Notes: generated by a model not told the origin, from the letters alone. DNA of 64,000 nucleotides from Anagrus nilaparvatae (GCA_022575985.1 JAKSXM010000014.1:6634001-6698000), one strand, 5' to 3'; positions 10,615-22,830 are shown, counted from the first letter of the stretch. A program made the numbers and translations.

Positions 10615-11861
10615 TTGTGCACACTACCCACGTTACGTGTTATCGCAAAAAACGTGTTGCTAGATAACTGTAACGAGAATGATATTATTTTAATTTTTGG
10701 TGAAATTTTGAGGAGAAGAGGCCAAGCAGGGCTAGCGTGTTTTAATTTATTCATGAATAAATACAACACCATTAAATGTAAGTTTTGTTTTTCTTATTTT
10801 TAAATACCGAATATTAAATTTTTATGCAGTTTTTTCTTTTGCAATTAGATTTTGAAGATGGTCTTGACGGTGAATTTTTAGATGAAATTATACCGTCTGA
10901 CGAAAATTTATTAGGTAATACTGAATTTTTATTTGATATCGCATTCGAAAAATTTTCTTCTGTTGTTTAAAAAAAAAAATATTTATAGATAAAAGAAAAT
11001 TTTTAAAGTTATTGTTGATTTTTTTTTAGCTTATAATAATGTTAGAGGGAAAAGAGATTCAAGTATTGCAGGTAAATTTTTCATGCTAAGAAATATTATG
11101 ATGTTTTCAGACTGAATTGGTATACTTTTTTTCACGAATATTCGTTTTTTTTTTGTAGACCAGCTTAAATTAAAATACAAAGGAACTGTTTACGGAAACC
11201 CCACTCCTGGATGCAGCAAAGATTTTGTCGTTGTTCATCAGCGTTTAAACGCGAGTAAGCAAGTTGAAACTTTTAAGAAAAAAAAAATTGCCAATGAAAG
11301 AAATTTAAAGGTTGCAGTAAATTTGAAAATTTTTTGACAGTGAAATGAAATTTTTGTAATACTTTTCAAATTTTTTTCTTTTTGTTTTTTATATCATCTT
11401 AACTTAAAATATAAAGATACTGTATACATAAATCCGACTCCTGGGTGCAGTGCAGATAATATGGTTGCTAACGATGTCGATTCGACTGCGTCTGTGGTTA
11501 ACGAAATTGTAAAAAGAAAAAATTCGAGCAAAGCAGGTAAATTTAATTAAAGATTTATTATTATGATTTGTTTTCATTTTTTTACACGTGGGATGCTTAT
11601 TTTTTTATTTTTTTTATTACAGACCAGCTTAAATCGAAAAGTAAAAAAAAAGAAAAAATAGAAACAGGTACTGCGTATGAAAAACCGATCCCTGATTGTG
11701 ATATTGATGTTATCGAGCATCTGGATGGTGGTGATATTGAGAGTGTACCTATAGAAATTTTCGATGACTATCCATTTTTAAAGGCTTTTTTAGAGAACCC
11801 TTCTGCACGTAAAAAAAATATAAGACAAACTAAACGTATTGCGTTACTGAAATATGATTAG
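10615..11861 (+). CDS. CARD-like multi-exon gene with tandemly duplicated exons
   Basis: Exons inferred from clean GT..AG sites are about 10618-10777, 10849-10914, 11040-11071, 11159-11254 and 11623-11861, and every intron interrupts codons in phase 1. Exon 1 contains GEILRRRGQAGLACFNLFM, similar to CARD terminal helices and to the RING gene upstream. Exon 2 is acidic (DGEFLDEIIPSDENLL) like exon 2 of that gene. Exons beginning DQLK repeat: 11159 (TVYGNPTPGCSKD), a decayed relative at about 11405-11536 (TVYINPTPGCSAD) whose acceptor is lost, and 11623 (basic, then EKPIPDCDIDVIEHLDGG). The last exon ends at 11861. No RING is found. A partner or decoy in apoptosis signalling is only an inference. 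The true start is unclear because no ATG lies at the head of exon 1. Confidence 0.5.
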
Positions 11862-11877
11862 TATTGTAAGTTTGTTG

Positions 11878-12772
11878 AATGGAAAGATTAAACGTTGAAT
11901 TGTCAAATAAAAACATTAAACCAACAAATACTTTGTTGATTCAAGCAAAATTAAAATTGTTAAGTTAACCACTTAAATCTTTGTTGAATCAACATAGTGT
12001 TAGATAAACCAACAACCTACAACATTAGTATGATTAATTTTAATAGTTAGGTCAATGCTTTTTCTTTTATATTAAAATATTTATTCATTCTTTCTCTTTC
12101 TATCCTATTATGCTCTTCTCTTTCAGCAGCGCGCTTTTGTTTATATTATTATTATTCAATAAAGAAATGGAATTTCCTAAAAATTGATAGTTTTAAGTAT
12201 TATTTTTAAATATAAATTTCACTGCGGGTATGCATAATTTACTTTTGCTTATATTATTATTCATTATTATTATAATAAAAAAAATGGGATTTCCTAAAAA
12301 TTATTTATGATAGTTTTAACTATTATTTTTAAATATGCATTTCGCTGGGTATGTATAATTTACTCTGCATATAATTTCTAAAATTATTATCTGTAACATA
12401 TAGTACTTAAAATTTTTTTATTAAATACAACTGTCCTGTTAGCAGAATGGATAATCACGCTGTCTCGGAAGCCGTGATACTCGAGTTGGATCCCAGTAGC
12501 AGTCAAAATTTTTCTTCGGTTTTTTTAAACAGATTTTAAATTAATAAATATATAAGTACCTAAATAAATATAAAAAAATAATTATAAAAAAAAAAATAAT
12601 TAATTTAAAAAAAATAAAAAAAATAAAAAAAAATAAAAAAATAATTTTTTTTAAATAAAATTTTCACTCCGTTTGAATCAACTAAGTGACTATGACAATT
12701 CAACAAATATTTTGTTGGCATATTTCAACAAAGTTATTTGTCAATACAACTTAGAATTTTTTTCCGTGTGGT
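11878..12772. mobile_element. MITE-like element with imperfect terminal inverted repeats
   Basis: The left end (ggaaagattaaacgttgaat, then accaacaaatactttgttga) mirrors the right end on the opposite strand (ggaaaaaaattctaagttgt, then ccaacaaaatatttgttga). The arms are about 60 bp and the unit about 890 bp. The interior is AT-rich with no ORF and includes a tRNA-like stretch and a partly duplicated block (tataatttac, cctaaaaatt). It lies between the last DQLK exon and the first exon leading to PolB. The target duplication was not resolved. Confidence 0.55.
12425..12505 (+). other. tRNA-like (SINE or tRNA-relic) sequence
   Basis: tagcagaatggataa matches a Pol III A box, and gagttggatccc about 35 bases later resembles a B box. 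The block aligns by eye with arginine-type tRNA layout. The acceptor stem and anticodon stem do not pair properly, so a functional tRNA is unlikely. It is more probably a tRNA-derived SINE head or a decayed tRNA carried inside the MITE-like element. Confidence 0.4.
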
Positions 12773-12890
12773 CAGGATGAAAACGGGCTTACCTTAAAAG
12801 GTAATGTGGATGTTTTCTGTTCTGTACATAAATGTGCGTATGCTTTTCTTGCGGTAATAATAATATACATTTTTTCATTTTTTTTTGTAG

Positions 12891-15800
12891 CACAGATTTG
12901 TCTTGGTTATGGAAACAGTAAACCTGATAGTCCACAGTCAACTATCAGCAGTAATGATAATAATAATAGTGATGCTGTTGATGATGATAATGAGACTGAT
13001 AATAGTAATTTTGATTCTAATTATTCAATTATTTTAAGTAAGCAAACTCGTAGGTATAATAGATTTAGGGTGACTGGTAGTGAGATTTGCGTGAAGTTTA
13101 AACAGCGGACCGAGACGGACAATATTGGCGCACAAGCGTGGATCGAAAATTGTATTAGAGAGTTGACGGATTTAGTGTTGGAATCCGCGTTACCAAGTGA
13201 TTACATAGGACTTGAATTACATTCTGCAAAATTTGACAAACCTCTTTGGCTGAGTTTTAGACCGGTAGAAAAATTTAATCATGGAGACGTTTTGACATTG
13301 ATTGCTCTCGCGGCTTAGAGCGGTGCCGTTTTTGACGTTTGCGATGATACGCTAAATGCCGTTTCATCGATCGTAAGGGTTTCTGTTGGTAGGGGGCGCG
13401 TATCTTTATCATCTTTGAGTCTATTTGATGTACGCAAAAGGTCGCTTTTGGAAATTACACGAGACAAATTATGTCTGGCACGATCTCTTTGTGTTGCACA
13501 TGTGCACGCAAAAAAAGGTCAATTGCGAAGCGGAGTTTTGCATCTAGACTGGCGTAAAATAAGGAGAAAGAGAAGGCAAATTTCAGCGGCCAAAGAGCTG
13601 GTGCGTGACGCCGGCGTTCGGCTCCCGTAGCTGGGGTGCGGAAGAAACGAGATTCATCAATTTCAAATATATTACGCTAATTTTGGAGTATGTATAGTGG
13701 TATACGATGATGAAAATTTCGGTAAAGGTGAGGCCCCGATGTTTGACGGTTCGAGATTCGTGTTAAATTCCGGTAACGAGATTCGCTACTCACTAAGAAT
13801 AATGTATTTTACGCGCACTAATACTTACAGACCGATTTTAAACCTTAATGCCGCAGCGGGGTCTAGATACTACTGCATTCCGTGTAACAAAAAATATTCA
13901 AATGACAAGTATCACAGATGTTCGAGTAGGTGTTACAAATTTTTCCAAATTCCACGCTGGGATCAGTTGTACGTGGGGTTTCAGCAGTTTGTGTTTTGCG
14001 ATTTGTGTCAGAGATACTTTTTGGGTGATAGCTGTTTTGAAAAACACAGAGCGCATGGGTCTTATAAAAATAATGCCTCGGTTTTCCTAGGCGTAAGACA
14101 ATGTGCGTTGTGTCTTAAAATGATAAAGATAGACGATACCGTAAAACACAACTGCAACGAAATTTTTTGCAACACGTGCTTGAAACGCGCTAACGCGAAT
14201 CATTTATGTTATATGCAGCCAGTGTCTCAAAGAGACAATGAGTCGAAAGTAATTTTTATATTTTTCGACTTTGAAACCACGCAATGCGAGACTTTAGTCG
14301 GTGATTGTACGGTTAAGTTACACAAACCAAATTTATGCGTTGCGCAACAAGTTTGTACATTTTGCATGCGAGATGAGGACTTGCAATTCTGTATTAAATG
14401 TAGGCGTCGGGAATACATTTTCCGCGAGGAGCCTGTGAAAAATTTTTTGACATTAGCACTCACACCAAAAAAGGATTTTTCAAAAGTTATTTGTAATTCC
14501 CATAACGGTCAAAGTTTTGACAGTCAATTTTTACTGAAGCACATGGTTGAGGAAATACGTCTGAAACCGAAGCTGATATTGAACGGGTCAAAAATAATAT
14601 TAATGACTGTTAAAAAAAAAGTTAAATTCATAGACAGCCTAAATTATTTTCACATGGCTCTGAGCGCGTTGCCTAAAGCTTTTGGTTTGCCAGATATGAT
14701 TAAGGGGGATTTTCCACACCTCTTTAACACACCTGAAAACCAGAATTATATCGGTCCGTTACCGGATATCGAGTTTTATAGCGTCGACAGTATGTCACGC
14801 GATAAAAGAAAAAAGTTTTTTACCTGGTACAGGGAGAGGAAAAATTCCGGACGTATCTTTAATTTTCAAGTCGAAATTGAGGCGTATTGCAGAAACGACG
14901 TAGATGTGTTGAGAAAAGTTTGTTTGAAATTTAGAGAATCTTTTTTGGAGATCGGACGCTACGACGATTGCCAGTGCATGTATGAAGGTTTTTAGAAAAA
15001 ATTTTTTAAAACCAAACACAATAGGTATCTTACCGGCCAGGGGCTATAGATTTAGCGACAACCAGTCTGTGATAGCCGTCCAATGGTTAGTTTGGATGGA
15101 TGGAAAGGGATTTAATCGGGAAATTCAGCACGCTGGTCGTTATCGTAAGATCAGGCTTCCAATAAACGTAAAGGTAGATGGATTTATTCCTCCGAGCCTA
15201 ACCGATACGCATAACGGTATTTGTCTTCAGATGATGGGTTGTTATTGGCAAGGTTGCATTCGTTGCTTCAAAAGAAACCGAGAAAAGCCGCTAAGCGAGC
15301 ACAATTTCGAAACGCTCGAAGATCGTTATAGCAGAACAATGGCCATTAGCAGAAGAATAAGAACCAATGATTACGAACTTATCGTCAAATGGGAATGCGA
15401 ATTCAGAATGGAACGCGAACAAAATGCCGAAGTAAACATTTATCTTGGCCAGCACGATTTGACCAAAAATCAGCCATTCAATCCGAGAGAAGTGTTTTAC
15501 GGAGGTAGAACAGAAAATTTCGTAAAGTCGTATCAAGTGAGGGCTGGTGAAAAAATAAATTACGTAGACGTGACGTCGCCTTACCCATACATATGCAAGC
15601 GTGGTAAATTTCCGCTTGCTCACCCAAAATTATACGTGGGTAAAGTGGAATGTCGTAAATTCGCTGGTCAAAATTACGAAAATTTTTTGGACAGGGTCGA
15701 GGGACTAGTTTACTGCAAAATTCTACCACCGAGGAATCTCACGCATCCTGTTTTACCCGTAAAAATGCACGGTAAGCTCTTGTTTGGCCTGTGTCGTAAT

Positions 15801-16882
15801 TGTTGCGAGGAAATGAGACAAGAGGCGTGCCGCCACGAGGACGAAAATTCAAGAGTCTTTGTGGGTACGTGGGTTTCGATGGAATTGAAAAAAGCAGTCG
15901 AACGGGGTTACATAATTAAGGAGATATATTAAATTTGGCAGTACGAGATAACAGAATACGATCCACTGACGAGAGAGGGTGGATTATTTGCAGAATACAT
16001 AGACACTTTTTTCAAATTAAAGACGCAAGCTAGCGGTTTACCCGAGCAGTATTCGACCATTGATGAATACATTTTAGATATTTCACGTAACGAGGGTATC
16101 GAGTTAGACCGTAAAAAGATTGAAAGTAATCCATCGTTCAGAGGCTAAGCTAAATTATGTTTGAATTCGCTGTGGGGTTTTTTTGGTCAGCAGGAAAATA
16201 AAATAAAGACTTATGTGGTAGACGACCCAGCCGAGCTGCACGCGACTTTAGCCTGCCCGATGACCGAGGTGACCGGTTTGCTACCCGTTGACGAAAATAT
16301 TTTATATCTAAGTACGCGCTACAAAGAATGCGATCCGGAATCTTTGAATACTGCGAATGTTGTGATCGCGGCTTTCGTGACAGCTCAAGCTCGACTCAAA
16401 TTGTACAATTATCTTGAGCATTTAGGTAAAGCAGCTTACTATGTGGACACAGATTCGGTAATATACTTATCTAACCCGAATCCGGGGGTCCCAGACCTGC
16501 CAACAGGACCCTTACTCGGAGACCTCACCAACGAATTGACTACATACGGTGAAAACGCGTATATAACATCATCTGTATCCGCTGGACCAAAATTTTACAC
16601 TTACAAGATTCTAAAAGACAATGGTACTATTGTGGAAATATGAAACGTCAAGGGTATTAGGTTAAATTTCAAAAATAGTCAGATACTCAATTTTGACACG
16701 GTTAAATCACTGGTACTGTGCGAACGAAATAAACCAATTACTGTACATGACAATATTGCTATTAGAAGCACGCAATTTCACGATGTCGTTTCCCGGACTG
16801 AGACAAAAATTTGTAGACCAGTTTTTAGCAAACTTAGATTCATAGGTTTAAGTAAAAGTTTTCCATATGGATTTTATATATA
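12891..16882 (+). pseudogene. Protein-primed family B DNA polymerase (Polinton/Maverick type), decayed
   Basis: One polymerase reading is interrupted by in-frame stops at 13316-13318 (TAG), 13628-13630 (TAG), 15930-15932 (TAA), 16146-16148 (TAA) and at about 16641 (TGA), plus a frame change near 14985. Exonuclease motifs are present: FFDFETT (Exo I), SHNGQSFDSQF (Exo II) and YCRNDVD (Exo III). Palm motifs follow: DVTSPYP (A, normally DxxSLYP), LNSLWGFFG (B) and YVDTDS (C), then GPKFYTYK. CxxC pairs occur between 13870 and 14210. The long N-terminal region and GCYWQGC segment fit the Polinton/adintovirus PolB lineage, whose enzyme copies the element from a protein primer. A phase-1 acceptor at 12890 suggests splicing from an upstream exon ending at 12801. 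Its GC content is higher than the surroundings. It is non-functional as it stands. Confidence 0.88.
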
Positions 16883-16965
16883 GATAAAAAAAAACATGTA
16901 TGATATTGTATTTAAGTTAAGTTTAAAGAAAAAAATAAATATAAAAAAAATAAAATACAATAATA

Positions 16966-17274
16966 TTATTTTTTTTCCCATTAAATATATATAACAAATA
17001 TGTAATACGAAAATAATTTTTTTCTATTATTATTATTATTATTATTATTGATTTTTATTTCAATAGATAAATTTCTAAAATAAAAATTACAGTATTAAAA
17101 TTTAAAAAAAATAAAATACAATAATATCATGATTAATAAAATAGCAAAAATTTAAGGTAACCTTGAATACATATTATGATTACAAAGTAAGTATAATAAT
17201 AAAAAAACCAGTCATCAAAAAAAAATTACGGGAAGCAGATTTGCATCTTAACATATATTTCCGCATTACATAAA
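16966..17274. repeat. Long inverted repeat, right arm (pairs with 7556-7832)
   Basis: Reverse complement of the left arm, starting just past the PolB end. It contains an (att)n run near 17030, and at its outer edge the complement of the final RING codons with a different tail (minus-strand NAEIYVKMQICFP then stop). That tail looks more like a true protein end than the left copy does. Confidence 0.75.
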
Positions 17275-17369
17275 TCTCAACCAAAAAAAAGTACCAAATT
17301 TTTTAATTTCAAAAAATTTTTTAAACCCCAAAAATTTTACCTGTTAATTTTCCCTAAAATTTTGGTTTA

Positions 17370-17690
17370 TTTAAAATAATTTGATCACCTAACTACATGA
17401 AACAACAACTATTTCCAAAATGTCTAAAGGATCCAGCTCATATAAATTTCCTGCAATTTTCGATCGATCCGTTAATATTTAATGTCTTCGGTAGGCTACA
17501 GTATAACCCAAAAATTCAACCTGCTGACGTTTCTCTAAATTTCAGATTAGTTAAATTAATTTGGTCATTTAGCTACCTAAAATTACAAAGATTTCCAACA
17601 GGTTTAAAGAATTTATGTCAAATAATTTTCCAGCAATTTACGATTGACCAATTAAAATTTAATATCTTCGGTAGGTTAATAAAAAAATAA
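17370..17690. repeat. Two diverged tandem units of about 180 bp
   Basis: The word atttaatgtcttcggtaggcta near 17478 recurs as atttaatatcttcggtaggtta near 17662. Both are preceded by parallel stretches (tttgatcacctaactac / ttggtcatttagctacc, and gcaattttcgatcgatcc / gcaatttacgattgacc). The 97-codon open frame across it follows from the repeat and shows no known domain. Confidence 0.65.
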
Positions 17691-19870
17691 TCATATCTAC
17701 AATAAGAATTTCAACTAAGCAAAAAAATCATAAAAGATTTATACATGTCACCAACTAAAAATCAAATTAAAACCTGAAATTCAACAAAATTTTTTTAAAT
17801 TAATGTCAAAAAATTAACAAATTTAAAAAAATTTTCAAAACGAAATCTGCCATTATTTATTCCAAAATTTCAAAAACCTTTCACAAACGTAACGACGATA
17901 CAATTTATAGAAAAAGAGAATAGTATTAAAATCACATAACAAAGACGAGAAATCATCTCTCTCACACTTACATCAATGTCAGGGTTCAATCACTTACGAC
18001 AAGGTCAGAAGCAAATAAAAAAAAAAAAAAAAAAAAAACAAACGTCAGCATAATAGCAATACAGAAACTATGAACCACATCTCCTACCTCAAGCTATGAG
18101 TCATATATATGCACATAAGAATTGTTTCAAAGTGCTATATATATATATATTAAAAAAAAAAGAAATTGGTTTATAGTATTATCATAACTACTAAGCAGTT
18201 AAAAATTTCTGTAATTTCTTTGAATTTAATTATTCAACATAAATTTTATGATTTTATATATATTTTTTTTTAAATAACCAATCTAGTTGAAAAAACCTTA
18301 ATTAGAAATTTTTCTTATCAATCTAATTTTTTATTTAGAAATTAAAAAAATTAGTATTTATAAATAATTGTTTAATAAAACAAAGTATTTTTATATAAAT
18401 AGTAAAATGACCCCGGTGCATAAGTTATCATTAATTTAGAGTAAATTAAACGTCAATTTAGGTTACATTTAACGATATGATCTATATCAAAAAGAAAAAA
18501 AAGTTTAAAGTTCATTTTTTACAAATTTCAAATTTCCAGCCAAGTTTCGTGAACAATTAAAAATCTGACCACAAATTTGGCTTCCGCGGGAAATTGTATA
18601 TAAGTATGTATCTCTTTATGTTTTCAAGAGCTTTTATTTTAATAAAACAAAATTTTAAATTAAAAGATTTAAATTTTTCAAATTTTTAAGAAATCTTTTT
18701 ATTTTTTTAATTATACTAATTTAATCAAAATTAATCGGGAAATTTTTTCAAACTTCATTGTCTTAACATAAAAGCTCTCACAGACGTAAAAATTTTTTTC
18801 TGTTTGATCTAAAGCTCTAAAAAAGTAATAACTCATTTTTTTACCCCGAAAATATGAAGTCTAAGGAATAGGTAAAGTCTAACTAGAACAATTTTTACTA
18901 ATAGGCATTTAAGAAATTTAAATTTAAAAGTTAGCAGTGTATTTTCACAATTTTTAGCGCATGTGCAAGTCAAATTTTTTGACTCCAGAATCTACGGCTT
19001 TTTCGGGGATTTTTTTATCGGAACCTATAAGGAAAAAATTTTTCATACTAGTGAGTTTTTTAAAGCTGTAATAAAAAAAATATGACTTATTTTTCTTATT
19101 TTTTTTATGAGAGAAAAAAACAGTAAAGTGGCTACTAAAAATCGAGATTTAGCTCTGGGAGGCTAAAAATTTGACTGATGACTTATTTTTGTAGTATTTT
19201 CAGAAAAAAAACTTTATAACAGTCTTAAAGACCCAACCATACACTTCATTCACACTTAATTTAAATCTACCCATATGTAATATGTAGAAAAGCGCAAAAA
19301 ACGGGCTGATTGAATTTCGTAAATGGAAAATGGTGTCTTTGCTATCTTCGCATTTTAATTGTCTAAATTTAGACCATATGGGTTTTTTTGGTCACTGATA
19401 AATTACTTTTGAAACTTTTTTATGAGTTATTATTATTTTAATTAAATAATTGATCAGCCATTAAAAAAAAAAAGTCAGAAAGCGACCAAAAACCAAAAGC
19501 GACATTAAGCAGTGCAGAAGGTTGTTGATGCATGTTGTGATTTTTGTAAAACTCTACAAAAAAATCCAGAAAAGGATTAAAGTAAAATAACATTAGAGCA
19601 TAGCGTCATACCAGAAAAATGTTTTTAAGCTAAAACCATCTTTTTTTATCTCTGTCACCGATTTAATTAATTTTTAATGAATAAAATTAAACTGGTATTT
19701 GCACATTGCTCTTATATTAAAAAATTGTCATAGGCTTTAAAATAAAGTACGGTGCTAATGAAACACAGCAATGAAACTTAATAAATTAGATAAATAATTA
19801 CTTAACAATTCCTTCCTAATTAGTTTTACATACATTATCACCTTAATTTCCATAAATATGATAAAAAATA
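17691..19870. other. Non-coding repeat-derived DNA
   Basis: Holds an A run near 18020, a (ta)n stretch near 18140, and at about 18500-18600 a stretch whose word order (ttccagccaagtttcgtgaac, ctgaccacaaatttggcttccgcggg) resembles part of the 2.1-kb palindrome at 31678-33799. No gene is recognised. Confidence 0.5.
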
Positions 19871-20673
19871 CCCCGTATAAAAGCCGCAAGTATGTTCAGA
19901 TCCGGGCCGGTCTGGTAGCCGTATCACCCAGGTCTGGATAGATCTGGAAAATTACGTGAGCAATATACGAGCGATTCTCAAACCGCAGATGTGGCCCGGA
20001 GTTTCTTCCATATCAGTGCCATACATTATGTTATAATCCATGTAAACAAAAAATTAAATAAAAGATTTAATCAGTATTTAATTGATTTTAGTAAGAAAAA
20101 TTATAGCATGCTTATAATTCAATTATAATTGAAGATTTTTACTTATTAAAAAAAGTATATATTAGGTATATTAGTTTTTATGTTTAATGCTTTACTTAAC
20201 CTAAAAAGGTTAGTTAGTTATGTGATTTATTGTGTTAAATATGATTTAATGTAAAGTGCTAATTTTATTAATTAAAATATTAAGTACTTGAACTTAATTT
20301 AGAGCAAAATTGTGAATTTACCTTACATGCTATTGTATTCCACAAACCATTGTTTATTTTTATTTTTTCATAAGTGATAAATACGATATGAGTAACTAAG
20401 TTTTCTTTTATTATTTTTTAATATTTTTAATGAAGTAGAATTTAAAGGATAACTTAAATTAAAAAATAAAAGTTTACTGTTTGAATTTTACTAATAATAT
20501 GTGCGATTATTTATTAATATAACCTTTTAACTTCTATTAAAATGCGACGAGTTGTTATATATGAGACTGGACCAAGTCCGTGCAACGACATTTGCCGCAT
20601 TACGGCCAGATCTGGAATCCAAACCTAGGCCAGAGTTTCAGGATCGGGTTCCATATTTGCGTTTTATACGGGA
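19871..20673. mobile_element. Non-autonomous DNA element with ccccgtataaaa ends
   Basis: The left end ccccgtataaaagccgcaag and the right end on the opposite strand (tcccgtataaaacgcaaat) are inverted repeats. Weaker inverted similarity extends about 150 bp inward (gggccggtctgg..gatctgg against gatccag-type blocks). Both ends are GC-richer than the AT-rich core of about 800 bp, which has no ORF. The superfamily cannot be assigned. Confidence 0.65.
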
Positions 20674-20859
20674 CATAGAAACACTTAAGATATCCAAAAT
20701 AAGTTTTAGTGACGTATTTTATATTTTATAAAACTATTGTTGTATTTTTATGTGACAATATTGGATTATTAGTAGTTTTTTATATTTTCATTTTAGGTTA
20801 TATCTTTTAAATTAAAATTAAAATATGTTGGTACTTATACCCTCCTTAAATAAAATTGC

Positions 20860-21240
20860 ATACCTCTAATATATACGGCTTCTAGACAAGAAATGATAAA
20901 GAATAAATAGAAAGCTTGACTCAAATTTTATTTTTTTATGTAAAAAAATTTGGAAAGCAGCAGGTATATGCAAATCTTTAAATCCAGTACTTTAAAAATT
21001 CATATGGTATCATATTTTTTGTAATTAGGACCATATATATTCATGGTTAGGACCTAAAAATTTTAAATCTGCATATCAAAAAACTTATTTATCACTTTAA
21101 AGCAGCTTTGCACAAGCTTTAAATATAAATGCACACCTCTAACATATACGGCTTCAAAACTATAAGTGGAAAAAAATAAATAGAAAATTTAACTCAAATG
21201 TTTAATCTCATGAAATTTTTCAAAAATTTCTCATCCCATC
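20860..21240. repeat. Diverged direct duplication, spacing about 270 bp
   Basis: The block aatatatacggcttctagac..aataaatagaaagcttgactcaaat at about 20870 recurs from 21138 as acatatacggcttcaaaac..aataaatagaaaatttaactcaaat. The intervening text has no gene. Confidence 0.6.
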
Positions 21241-21559
21241 ATTTTCTTTGAATTCACTTATAGATAAATCTGAAGAAAACAAAAACAAGATTCTCAAAAA
21301 GATTCTCATGAAAACTTAATTAAAAAAATAAAACAAAATAAATTGTAATATGAATTTGCGCTAATTAAGCTTTTTTTTATTATCTATGGAGTAAATGAAA
21401 AAATTATTTTTGGAGATAATAGACATTTATATATAAAAGTTTTTATAAAATTAATAAAAGCAGCTTAATTAATTATGCTTGCAAATAAATCCAGAAAACT
21501 AAGAACTAAAATATTGTCGTGATACTTGTAAACGTTCAAGTGCTCCTAAGCGATAAGTA

Positions 21560-22830
21560 AAAGGTCTTCGTTAACTTCATCATCCAAATTTATGTCGTTG
21601 TCAGTGTATTGTGGTTCTCTAAATTGAAATTTTCATTTATATGATATTTACTTATATAGAAAACTTTGTATTGAAAATTAATTTACCCTTCAATATTTTA
21701 AAATTATTCAGCAAAACACAGACAATAATTAATTTAAAAACCATCAGAGGACTTTAGTTTGATTTCCTCTCGTTTGATGCATCTTCAGACATTAGTGAGT
21801 ATACCAAACTTGCTTTCTATTTGAGTTCTGGTGGATGCGATTACCTCGCTGTATTTGTCTTTAACGCTTTCAATTTCAGACTTTAAGTACTGTGTTAATA
21901 AAATTGGATTTGATGAATAACCAGTATCAGCTGAAAGTGCATATATAAATTAAAACAAGAAATCATGTTATCAATTTTTAAAATCTTTTAAAGTTTTTTA
22001 TTAGGTAAAAATTATTTACAAAAACTACTCAAAAACAATATAATACTTTCTTTTATCCTCAATAGAATTCATGTTCATTCTCAATAATTTCATGTGATGT
22101 TTTACTTCACTAAAGTTCCAACAACATTATTGGATGCTGGTATTATTCTTACATTAGGAATAACTTTATCAGCACCAACGATCTGCAATGAGATATGCAT
22201 TTTAAATAGAAATTTCATTTTTTATATAAAATATTTTTTATTTGCTTGTTTAGAATAAAATTAATTATTATCATTTGAAAATTGAAGCCGTGATATCCTT
22301 TATAAGTATAATAAGCTTCTTCATTATTTATTGGACATTTCATAGATATATGAATGCAGTCAATTAATCCTAAAATTCTTTTAACCCTTATGAATTTCAA
22401 CTAAAAAAAAAAATTTGCATTAAATGAAAAAAAGTGTATATACATGTATGTAGATATCGTAGTAGGTATATTACTTTTTTTCTGTTGATCTTCGCTTTTC
22501 TGGAGTATTGAGAAAGCAGATATAATCATCTGCCATACTAAAATCTTAAATTCATGAGAAACTGCAAATAGATTGGTATTCCTCTTTTTGTGAGTTTGAC
22601 ATGTAGCTTATCTTTAACTTTTTAATTAATTTCATGCATAAATATTGTAGTAGTCTATACAAATTTATAAAAGATTTTCATCACTTAATCGGAAAGGATC
22701 AGAGAAGTCTCTTAATGATCTTCTAATTAGAGTTTCCTGACATTTTCTCGTCTTCTGATCTTCTGATTCTTTATCCCTTTTCCTCTTTTTTTGCAAAATA
22801 AGTAATTTTGTTGCGATGTTGTTTATAAAA
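21560..22830 (-). pseudogene. PIF/Harbinger transposase (DDE_4 type), decayed
   Basis: Reading down the minus strand from about 22800, an N-terminal piece has QETLIRRSLRDFSDPF (known Harbinger spacing before the core). Then ILGLIDCIHISMKCP with EAYYTYKGYHGFNFQ (22400-22255) gives the first catalytic Asp, and GADKVIPNVRIIP follows after a gap or intron. At about 21940-21780, ADTGYSSNPILLT supplies the second Asp, and STRTQIESKFGILTNV holds the region of the catalytic Glu. Several stops and frame changes separate the pieces. The enzyme would excise and insert the element together with the Myb-like protein encoded divergently at 22919. The 90-bp gap between the two genes is a likely shared promoter. 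Confidence 0.8.

Noticed and set aside
10587..10772. Minus-strand frame opposite the CARD-like exon
   Set aside because: It overlaps the better supported spliced plus-strand gene and has no recognisable feature.
12425..12505. Functional tRNA gene
   Set aside because: A and B box words are present, but acceptor and anticodon stems do not pair. Kept only as tRNA-like.
13697..14995. Intact viral DNA polymerase gene
   Set aside because: The surrounding frame is broken by stops before and after, and the motif set is only complete across several broken pieces.
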